In this document: positions 57,978 to 64,000 of the stretch, piece by piece
Layout: every line of letters starts with the position of its first letter
Numbering within the stretch: position 1 is the stretch's first letter
Origin: Dendrophyllia cribrosa
Taxonomy: Eukaryota; Cnidaria; Anthozoa; Scleractinia; Dendrophylliidae
Direction of reading: 5' to 3'
Assembly: GCA_024195265.1 (NCBI GenBank)
Contig: JAJLRJ010000004.1
Location: 28,966,434 to 29,030,433, forward strand
DNA: 64,000 nt
The notes under the pieces: model-generated
Databases searched by the model: none
Told to the model about the DNA's origin: nothing
Seen by the model: only the letters and a program-made list of their open reading frames with translations
Program-made: the position numbers and the translations under genes

Positions 57978-58402
57978 CCAATCAATCAGTCAATCAATAC
58001 CTTTTATACAAAGTGTCAAGCTGCATGAAATAGCAATACGAAACAGCAATACACCTTGAAGGCACTGTTGGTTCTTAATTTCCTGATACCTTCCATAACT
58101 TTCTAAGGTGATCACAGGAACATAAAGTAAACATGTACATTAAACATTGAATGTATCCCCTTACACCAAAATCACCAAATCCGCCAGTGTGCAATATTTA
58201 GCTTCCTTTGTTTATGTACTCAGTTATTTAATTTACTTTTTAGGACTGTACTGATGCTGGTGGTGTATGCCGAATATTGATTGATGGATACTATGTAGAG
58301 TCCATCATCTGTGTCGTGCTCGGTATTTTGTGGCTGCGGTGGAAAGGCCAGCAAACAAGATCTCTACAAGATTTACCAGAATCTGTTTGGAGATATCAGT
58401 AA
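45276..58402 (+). CDS. SLC33A1: Acetyl-CoA transporter SLC33A1 (AT-1), six exons, complete
   Basis: The exons are 45276-45728, 51910-52398, 54859-55000, 55992-56158, 57120-57341 and 58244-58402. All boundaries are GT/AG and phases close to give 543 residues, against about 549 in mammals. The family moves acetyl-CoA from cytosol into the ER lumen, for lysine acetylation of ER proteins and ganglioside O-acetylation. Hallmarks are QGIPLGLAGAMPMLLQ, FSLKLLWAPIVDTAY, LAATQDIAVDGWALTMLSR, then ENVGYASTCNTVGQTAGY, RVGGTYLTLLNTLTNLGGNW and DGYYVESIICV. About 12 hydrophobic segments follow a 65-residue hydrophilic N-terminus. The start ATG has A at -3. The introns carry many transposons; intron 1 is 6.2 kb. 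Candidate AATAAA signals lie at about 58800 and 58816. The N-terminal 60 residues are poorly conserved, so a downstream start remains possible. Confidence 0.95.
45758..45811. repeat. Poly-G tract with GGGGGGA units
   Basis: A G run followed by four GGGGGGA-type units, 30 bp after the exon 1 donor of SLC33A1. Confidence 0.85.
45946..47792. mobile_element. 1.85-kb TA-flanked DNA transposon (Tc1/mariner-like target), non-autonomous
   Basis: The left end CAGTACCGCTCGCGTGTATT then GCAGCAC is mirrored exactly by the right end. TA dinucleotides flank both sides (45944-45945 and 47793-47794). Subterminal regions are packed with ACGCGTGTA-type words. The centre (about 46800-47531) holds three tandem diverged copies of a 220-240-bp unit. 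A 67-codon frame at 46432-46635 is not recognised, and no transposase was found. The element lies in SLC33A1 intron 1. Confidence 0.8.
46800..47531. repeat. Three tandem diverged units inside the TA-flanked element
   Basis: Each unit carries GTTTAGCACAA or TTTAGCACAACAGGGAT, then CGCTTGCC or AGCTTGCCGAAAAT, then GTACATTGTAA and GGAGTCGCCACGAAGTA. Units begin near 46800, 47085 and 47300. The second lacks part of the centre. Confidence 0.75.
47859..48024. mobile_element. Fold-back MITE with TTCTTGGTTTGCA end
   Basis: TTCTTGGTTTGCAACCACGT, then GGCGGCCATGTTGGTGGTC, is mirrored by GACCACCAACATGGCCGCC and ATGTGCAAACCACCAA, 166 bp in all. The end type is shared with the element at 14781-15386. Located in SLC33A1 intron 1. 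The frames on both strands are palindrome artefacts. Confidence 0.75.
48571..49165. mobile_element. 595-bp inverted-repeat element, CAGGGCTTCTGATATTAC ends
   Basis: The ends CAGGGCTTCTGATATTAC and GTAATATCAGAAGCCCTG are perfect. The interior repeats AAATTATGCGAT-like words. TCTTTG occurs directly on both sides, a 6-bp direct repeat. CAGGG ends are common in hAT elements, though these usually make 8-bp duplications. Located in SLC33A1 intron 1. Confidence 0.75.
49472..50762. repeat. Repeated intron segment, CTGAGTGTGATGGTTATCTA to TATGTTTATTATCATAACTT
   Basis: CTGAGTGTGATGGTTATCTA occurs near 49475 and near 50670. TATGTTTATTATCATAACTT, followed by TCCATGCTTT or TCTATGCTTT, occurs near 49690 and 50735. 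The two blocks look like copies of one stretch, interrupted by different material, and belong with the local duplication at 49721. The stretch 49820-50650 has no recognised gene. Confidence 0.5.
49721..49812 (+). pseudogene. Decayed duplicate of the SLC33A1 exon 1/intron 1 boundary
   Basis: GTTTTCATGCTTGTTCTTTT then AATGGCCAGTAA matches the end of exon 1 and its donor (45707-45740: GTTTTCATGCTTGTTCTTTC then AATGGTGAGTAA). It continues through a TTTTTTAAG, G-rich segment and an ATCTTACNATTTTAAT segment that also follow the real donor. The GT of the donor is changed to GC and no reading frame is preserved upstream, so the copy should not splice. It lies 4 kb downstream of the original in the same intron. 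Confidence 0.65.
50977..51000. repeat. (ATT)n microsatellite
   Basis: About eight ATT units in SLC33A1 intron 1. The remaining stretch to exon 2 (51001-51909) shows no gene. Confidence 0.8.
52886..53928. mobile_element. 1.04-kb element with long (about 150-bp) diverged inverted ends
   Basis: The left block contains CCACCCCTAATTTT, AAGGATAGACTGCAGAC and AACTTCCTACTATCAATGTA. The right block contains the complements in reverse order (TACATTGATAGTATATAGGA, GTCTGCAGTCTATCCTT, AAAATTAGGGTTGGC). The interior includes AGATGTAAAGCGCCTTTAAA. No transposase was recognised. It fills much of SLC33A1 intron 2. Confidence 0.65.
54101..54382. mobile_element. 282-bp MITE, copy 2, TA-flanked
   Basis: The element GAGCAGTTTTCAATTG...CAATTGAAAACTGCTC is flanked by TA on both sides (54099-54100, 54383-54384), consistent with a Tc1/mariner-type target. 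It is collinear with copy 1 at 10713-10994 and contains the same CACGCGTTTTCCCGCGCTTG centre. Located in SLC33A1 intron 2. Confidence 0.85.
54511..54652. mobile_element. 142-bp fold-back MITE, TTTCTTTGG ends
   Basis: TTTCTTTGGTTTGAAAATTT, then TTTTCTTTGTCTC, is mirrored by GAGACAAAGGAAAA and AATTTTCAAACCAAAATTTT, ending CCAAAGAAA. Located in SLC33A1 intron 2, about 200 bp before exon 3. Confidence 0.75.
55487..55661. mobile_element. 175-bp fold-back MITE, CCCAATTTCG ends
   Basis: GCCCAATTTCG and ACTTGAAACAAAAGACATCA are mirrored by TGATGTCTTTTGTTTGAAGT and CGAAATTGGGTT. Located in SLC33A1 intron 3. Confidence 0.75.
57466..57662 (-). mobile_element. tRNA-derived SINE, copy 2
   Basis: It shares the order of copy 1 (22894-23140): ACGTGGGACAAAGAAAGAAA, a B-box region (GGTTCGGCTCC on the minus strand), a CACCGGTTGGATGC head with CTGAGCCACGAGAGACTCG, then the GGTTCATGTATGACATG and ACTGCTAGGATAAGCAATG body. 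Here the body follows one head, whereas in copy 1 five heads precede it. Located in SLC33A1 intron 5. Confidence 0.75.
57688..57992 (+). mobile_element. Second type of tRNA-derived SINE with (CAAT)n tail
   Basis: GTGGTGCAATGGTGTGAGC (A-box-like, about 57699) and GGGTTTGAATTTT (B-box-like, about 57740) suit a degenerate tRNA-derived head. A roughly 150-bp body follows, and the copy ends in an array of about 17 CAAT units (57918-57992), typical of a SINE tail. Located in SLC33A1 intron 5. Confidence 0.6.
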
Positions 58403-58482
58403 AATGAGATTTAATTAAACGTAAATACGGCCGTAAGTCAGCGAATTCAACAATTTAATAATTTATGGTCATCGATGCAATA

Positions 58483-58751
58483 AGAAGTACTCATTTAACC
58501 AAGAATTCGTATTTAAAAATTAAAATCATTAACATCTCCACTTAAATTGTACAATGCAGAACGACCAATCTGACAGTGGGATAAGTGAATGGGTGAAACA
58601 TGTATTCCCCTCTGTGAGAAGTACTCATATAACCAAGAATTCGTATTTAAAATTAAAATTATAAACATCTCCACTTAAATTGTACAATGCAGAACGACCA
58701 TTCTGACAGTGGGATAACTGAAGAGTGGGCGAAACCTGTATTCCCCTCTGT
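58483..58751. repeat. Tandem duplication of a 134-bp unit after SLC33A1
   Basis: AGAAGTACTCATTTAACCAA at 58483 recurs at 58617. Both units end TATTCCCCTCTGT. It starts 80 bp past the SLC33A1 stop codon and before its candidate polyadenylation signals, so it probably lies in the 3' UTR. Confidence 0.85.
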
Positions 58752-59077
58752 TGACAGGGAATATCCCGAGAGTAAGCGAGAGTCAAAGCTCTTCGAATGA
58801 ATAAATGGGTTAGTTTTTAAATAAAAGAAACTTTGGTGCTGCGTCGGTGGGGGGAGGGACACGAAAACTTGTCAGTGGCGACTGTTAGGCTAATGAGGCT
58901 CAAAAGCTGACATTTCGAGCACTAGCCCTTTGTCAGAGTGAATCCGAAGGCTTAGTGCTTGAAACGTTAGCTTTTGAATCTGTTTACGGTGGACAATTTA
59001 CCTTATCAACTCGTTTGATAAAACCAAATTTTCATGTTAGGTCTTCAATTCGAGTATAAATAAAGATTATTGTATGG

Positions 59078-59242
59078 TATTGTATTGTATTGTATTGTAT
59101 TGTATTGTATTGTATTGTATTGTATTGTATTGTATTGTATTGTATTGTATTGTATTGTATTGTATTGTATTGTATTGTATTGTATTGTATTGTATTGTAT
59201 TGTATTGTATTGTATTGTATTGTATTGTATTGTATTGTATTG
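59078..59242. repeat. (TATTG)n pentanucleotide array, about 33 units
   Basis: A pure array of TATTG in the 3' flank of SLC33A1. All long frames through it (YCIVL or IQYNT repeats) are artefacts. Confidence 0.95.
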
Positions 59243-60006
59243 TGTGGGAGTCGAAGAGAGTACATGAGAGCTCACGTACATGTATAATCAAACGGGGGAA
59301 GAAGTTTCAATTCTCGTCGATTCTTAGAAAACGCTTTTTAGCGCTCACAATAGTCAAAGAGGGTGCTTGAGAGTTTATTTTCATCAAGGAGACCTAGATA
59401 TCTTTTGAACTTAACTTTTAGTGAGCTAGTCTTCGTTAAAAATTATTCAATTTTTACTACATTTATTTAATGTGTACATGATAATACATTCATACTGTCA
59501 TGAAGATGATTTTTTCTTTAATTTCAATAGACCAACATTATTTTATGAATTTCTGTTGATTTTAATCTAATTAAATTACCAGAACAGTTTGTAGTGTGAC
59601 AAATGTGCCTATAAATTAATATCGTTATTTAGCCCCTTTTATTTTGTCATATTCCTACATGTATATTATTAGTAGGCGCTATATTTCTAGGCAAAAGTGA
59701 AGTTGGCCTTGAATAAAATAAAATAAGAGCATAACTTTATTTAACTGTGAAAGGTATTTGGCTTTGGTAAAACTAATTGGAGACACTGAAATAGAAAGTA
59801 TACTAAGTTAAAATTTACAAGGTGAACTAAGACAGTTGAAGCTAGGAATTTACAAGTATTAAAACTGACTTAATTTATAGATACACTTACATTTTAAAAC
59901 ATTCCCCATTGAAAGATCTTGTGTAATATATTCGTTTATTTATTTCTGGGAAGACATTTGCTCTTTAATACAGTGTGCTCTTTTTATTGTACGAGTTGAG
60001 TAGTAC
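59243..60006. other. Intergenic, no gene seen
   Basis: AT-rich flank without a recognisable coding frame or clear repeat structure. Confidence 0.4.
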
Positions 60007-60822
60007 ACGACGGTTAATTTTTTTTTCTTCATTTGAACTGGAAAGCCATCCCTTCTAATTCAGCTCCTGGACAATCTGGTCAAATAAGACAAACTAAACA
60101 AATTGGAACAACTGCAAAGTTGTTTCAAAGAGCGCGAATTCTTTTTTCAAGTGACATTTTCCTTGGCGTCGCTGTCGTCGTTGCTTAAGGTGGCTCCAAG
60201 TAGTTTTTTTTTTGGGTCACACTTCCCTTTTTGAATGCGCTTATACATAATCTTACTTTAGCCCAATGAATCTGAATTTAATACCAGGTATTAGGCTTGG
60301 ATGAAAGGTTTGGCCGATGCTCTCCTTATGCTAATCAGCGTTTCCATAGCAACGGTAAACAAATATGACGAAAAACAGTTTTTTATAAATATCGTTCGAT
60401 TTTGGGGCTACCCGCGACAAGCGAATAAATGCGCTATAATCTACACAGTGTAGCACACTAAATGGGAAAATTTCAAACAAATGAAACTGTTCGATTTTGA
60501 ATAATCGCTAAAACGTTTTTAACATGTGTTTTTTCATGTTTGAAATATAAGCAGTCAAAACATTCCATAGGTCTCACAAATTATCATTAAATTACCACAG
60601 AAAGTTTCCTCAGACTTAAATTATTAAATTATTTTGTTTACCGTTGCTATGGAAACGCTGATAAGCATAAAAAGAGCATCTCCCAAAACTTTCATCCTAG
60701 CCTAACATCTGGTATCAAATTCAGATTCATTGAGCTAAAGTAAGATTATGTATAAGCGCATTTAAAAAGGGAAGTGTGATCCAAAAAAAAACTACTTGGA
60801 GCCACCTTAAACTCCCTCAGCT
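60007..60822. mobile_element. Truncated copy of the 9.3-kb MITE containing a nested TTAA element
   Basis: CACGACGGTTAATTTTTTTT, GAACTGGAAAGCCATC, TCAGCTCCTGGACAATC and GTCGTCGTTGCTTAA follow the right half of the MITE at 9316-9694. The copy is interrupted at TTAA by the 618-bp element at 60189-60806 and resumes as TTAAACTCCCT. Its left half is missing. Confidence 0.8.
60189..60806. mobile_element. 618-bp TTAA-flanked MITE with arms of about 190 bp
   Basis: GGTGGCTCCAAGTAGTTTTT at the left and the complement at the right begin arms that continue with TGCGCTTATACATAATCTTA and CGTTTCCATAGCAACGGTAA. TTAA flanks both sides (60185-60188, 60807-60810). TTAA duplications are typical of piggyBac and Kolobok. 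It is nested in the truncated MITE copy. Confidence 0.85.
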
Positions 60823-62334
60823 GCAATCGAACCGTCATGTGCGACCACCTTTCATAAGCGACCACCTCTCCTAAGTGACCACTTTTTCGAAACACCAGAT
60901 TACTTTTAGTCAAATTGTAATTGTTGAAACCTCTCGTAACACCCGGTTCAAACGCCGTACTTCACATGAGCCGAACCTAATTACAGTTTAGGCCGACTCA
61001 AATAATAAAGGTCGCCTGGTGAGTCAAACGTCGAACTTTATTCAGCCGAACGCAACCTCAGCCGTGACGAACGACTAGCCGATCCAAATACAATCAGTCG
61101 AACTTCACATGAGGTCAACTTGGCTCTTTGAAGTACGGCGTTTTACCCGGGGCGTTGAGCCTGCCGCACACTTGAGGAAAGTGCTGAGCAAAATTCCTCG
61201 CGAGGTAGTTAGCTCAGCTGTTTCCTTAAGTGTGCGCTGGCGTTTTTGTGAGTTTCTCGGCTCGCGAGGTCGTGAGGCAAATATCTGTCGTGTTTGATAT
61301 TTTTTTCCTCGTGAGACAAATTCCTCATCGTTTGCGGACGCCGCGAGGATCTGGCTGAGCCAAATTAATCGATTAACCAATAAAATTGCATGGAGAGCTC
61401 ACGTGAAGCGAAAGGGTTTAAGTTCCATTTTCAATAAAGTCTATGCTTTATGCTGAAAGTATTTCGGGTAATTACTTTAGTAAACAGCAGCATTTTATGG
61501 TCTTTCAATTTTCAGTGACAAATTATGACTTTGGTTCCCTTTGCTTAAGGGCCGCTTTGCTGTTTTAAAAATAGTGCTAGATCTTTTTCACTTTGAACGT
61601 GGGATTGTCTGATTTTTTATTCGCTAAAGTTGGCTATAGTTGTTCACCTGCCATGAGGCAGGAGACTCAAAGGCACAGTATTTCTCTGCCATGGTACTTG
61701 CCCCTGCACGATGAATGATTTCAAGTTTCACATTGACATGTGGCACGGTTCTGGCAATGACCGCCTTAGCTTCATGTGTGAAGTGCGCTGTAGACTACAA
61801 AGATACAAAAGTACCTGCCAAGTCTAGCTGATCTTACGCCAATTTTTTCAAGTTCTCTCCGCTTTTCTTGGAAAAATCGCTTAAATGTTTTAAATGGTTT
61901 GTTCTCTCTTTAAGGAGGAATCACTTGGCATTTTTCTCGCGATATTCCAAGAGAATTTTGTGTAGATCAAAGGTACTTAGTCAAGTATTTCATATACCAC
62001 GGAACCTCTAATTTCATTGGACCTGGGTATCACGCAGCTCTATTGTTTTCAGGGCTAGGGTCCATTGTTGTGTTGTTTGTTCTATTGTTTTCTCAGGAAA
62101 TCAGAGAAGACCTTGTAAGAGCTGCGTACTGTCCCAAGTATCTGGTAGAGTTTTGACCAAAAAGAGCAAACTTTTCGTGACTATTTAAAAGTTATTTAAA
62201 GACTATTTAAAAGTTTTTTAAAGACTATTTATGCCTATTTAAAGTTAAAACCCCTGTGTTCGGATCTCTCGAAAGCGACCACCTTGGCTCTGCAGTTTGG
62301 GCGGTCGATCGCTTAAGGTAGGTTCGACTGTATA
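60823..62334. other. Intergenic, no gene seen
   Basis: It contains small frames only. CCACCTTTCATAAGCGACCA-like words near 60850 and 62280 suggest decayed repeats. Nothing supports a gene. Confidence 0.4.
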
Positions 62335-62605
62335 CAGCTGTTTAAAGAAAGGTTGTCGGAAAAAAGCGTAAAAGTGTACGCGACAATCCAGAAAGGTATT
62401 GTGGGTAGTCATCCACGCTATATCTTAAAAACTCATTTATCCCAATGGCCCGCCATCTAAGATCATCCCTGTACGGACGAGGCATCGCGGGTTTCATGTA
62501 TTTATTTGACTTATTAAAATTTCTTTGATCATATCCCATATTATTTTCGGGATTGTCGCGTGCACTTTTGCGCTTTTTTTCCGACAACCTTTCTCGTAAC
62601 AGCTG
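62335..62605. mobile_element. 271-bp TA-flanked MITE, CAGCTGTT ends
   Basis: CAGCTGTTTAAAGAAAGGTT then GTCGGAAAAAAGCG is mirrored by CGCTTTTTTTCCGACAACC and CGTAACAGCTG, with TA on both sides (62333-62334, 62606-62607). The arms are about 58 bp. The minus-strand frame crossing it is not coding. Confidence 0.8.
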
Positions 62606-63795
62606 TATTAAAAGGCTGTTACATTACTTATACTTAGGGGCTGTTTTTAGCGTTTAGTTATTGTAAACATATCAACGTAACACGAGCAAGTTATTACCAG
62701 GTGAATATAGCTAGTAAAAAAAGACTAGGCGGAGGTGTGAATTAATCTAAATGTCAAGAGTTTGCACGTTTTCAGTAAGAAAATAGAGTGCTATTTCTTA
62801 TTTTTGCTTTTCCTCGGGCGTGAATCCTCGTTACTCGCGGTTCACGGCTCACGGCTTCGCCGCTCACCGCTCGTAGATTACGCGCGGGCTCCACTGACTC
62901 AAACAAAATGAGAGACTGCGCGCAGTCTACCTTTTTTGGTGCATTTCTTCTTCGGTTTAATGTAATATTACATTGTAATTCCTCGCGAAGTGGGGTTAAT
63001 AAATTTGTCGTGCCTCGGGAACTAATATAAACGAGAAGTCCAAGGACTACTGCAAAGCTGATACAACGAGTAAATATATTTGAAACAATATTTCGGTTGG
63101 CCAGACCAGCCTTCTTCAGGTTATAAGATGTTACTAAATTACAAAATGAAAATACAACATTAACTAACTAAACCGCGCGAATTCGAGCAAAAAAAACAAA
63201 ACAAAACAAAAAATATATATATATAGATGAAAGTGTCGTGCAGTTGCCTGGCAACAGCGCAACAAAGCTTTGTGAATGACGTCAGACAAACAAAAGAGGA
63301 TGATGGGAACGCCTGTGATACTACTTTATGTAAGCCTATATAGTAGTAGGAGCATGGTAAACAAAGATGGCGGACGGTAAACGGTACGCGAACCATCGAA
63401 AGGACCTTTTACAAACGTTTTTGGTTTCAAAGAAGACGAAGTGGAATGGCGAAAAGCCTCATACGCAAATCGAGACGCCACCAAAGTTTCGACCCGCGGT
63501 GCACCTCCTCCGAGCTTCGCGAGGTTCAGCGAGACACGTATTTCTAGTATTTATTTTATGGTAATAGGAAGAGTTTCAGTCCAATTTAATTTAATTAAAA
63601 TTCAACCGTACTTCTCCTTTAGTAAACTGACCCGACTCCAATGAATGTCGAAGGGGCTGGGTGATGGGCAGGGGTACATTCTAACCATAACTTCATTATT
63701 TTGGGTTAACGTTGAGCAATTCAAGAAAAAGTTGCTTTACGAACAAAAAATCGAACCAAAGAAAATTAAACTTGCCTCGACAATTTTCATAACAT
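62606..63795. other. 3' flank of the right-edge gene
   Basis: No recognised gene. A plus-strand frame at 63367-63564 starts ATGGCGGAC but shows no domain. A minus-strand AATAAA (plus TTTATT near 63550) about 245 bp past the stop of the right-edge gene is a candidate polyadenylation signal. A short TATATA run lies near 63214. Confidence 0.4.
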
Positions 63796-63999
63796 TCAGT
63801 AGCATTTCAACTTTCCTAAAGTGTGATAACCTTCCTCATCTTCCCCTCTTGTGTCTCCAAATCTCAACTGAGAAACTGGTAGATGATCCTTGACAGAAAG
63901 CAGGCCGCTATCCTCACGCCACACGTCGTCATTCGCATCGCAGTTACATTTCTTTGAATTTGCACATGTACTGGTAACTGCACAACCACAATAACCACT
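63796..63999 (-). CDS. Terminal exon of a gene with a fibrinogen-like/contactin-associated C-terminal module (partial)
   Basis: The minus strand reads, from the right edge, SGYCGCAVTSTCANSKKCNC, then DANDDVWREDSGLLSVKDHL, PVSQLRFGDTRGEDEEGYHT and LGKLKCY, followed by TGA. The CGC...C...KxCNCDAN..xWRxDxGxLxxKDxLPVxQLxFGDT pattern is that of the fibrinogen-like module of contactin-associated proteins (neurexin IV group) and of related secreted or membrane proteins common in cnidarians. The four cysteines in the first 20 residues fit disulfide pairing. The protein ends just after this module, without a transmembrane segment in this exon, unlike full contactin-associated proteins, so a shorter secreted fibrinogen-like protein is more likely. 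The start and the rest of the gene are beyond the window. Confidence 0.75.
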   Translation of the reverse strand, partial: SGYCGCAVTSTCANSKKCNCDANDDVWREDSGLLSVKDHLPVSQLRFGDTRGEDEEGYHTLGKLKCY

Positions 64000-64000
64000 T

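Noticed and set aside
59032..59370. Six frames of 65-98 codons with IQYNT or YCIVL repeats
   Set aside because: They are translations of the TATTG microsatellite.
63367..63564. Possible first exon of a gene starting ATGGCGGAC
   Set aside because: The start context is good, but there is no recognisable domain and it would overlap the 3' region of the minus-strand gene; left unannotated.

Overview
The window is eukaryotic nuclear DNA. It has long introns with GT/AG boundaries, AT-rich non-coding sequence, homopolymer G/C runs, microsatellites, tRNA-derived SINEs and many short inverted-repeat transposons. The protein set (an SLC9B exchanger, SLC33A1, a BTB-BACK-Kelch protein, a VWA7-like protein, a Rab6-like GTPase and a contactin-associated-protein-like tail) together with this repeat style suggests an animal, most likely an anthozoan cnidarian such as a stony coral. 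The species call is inference.

Layout, left to right: (1) 2707-3536, minus, first coding exon of a VWA7-like gene that runs off the left edge. (2) 5987-18361, minus, complete eight-exon SLC9B (NHA-type) exchanger, 514 aa, with unusual substitutions in the ion-binding core. (3) 19909-25003, minus, three-exon Rab6-like GTPase, 227 aa. (4) 26843-41362, plus, complete nine-exon VWA7-like membrane protein, 1247 aa; its exon 1 is a close paralogue of (1) and lies in inverted orientation. (5) 43202-45001, minus, single-exon KLHL-type protein, 599 aa. (6) 45276-58402, plus, six-exon acetyl-CoA transporter SLC33A1, 543 aa, head-to-head with (5) over 274 bp. (7) 63796-63999, minus, terminal exon of a gene with a fibrinogen-like C-terminal module, running off the right edge.

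Exon boundaries were set by hand: each junction has GT/AG ends, reading phases close across every junction, and the joined proteins follow their families. These are independent housekeeping or signalling genes rather than one pathway. The only visible links are the inverted VWA7 duplication and the probable shared promoter of the Kelch gene and SLC33A1.

Most of the remaining DNA is transposon-derived: a decayed BEL/Pao retroelement; MITEs with TA, TTAA, 8-bp and 9-bp target duplications, several nested; a 1.85-kb TA-flanked element with inner tandem repeats; a Myb/SANT-carrying Harbinger-like element; and tRNA-derived SINEs. No CRISPR array, bacterial operon, rRNA or convincing functional tRNA gene was seen.
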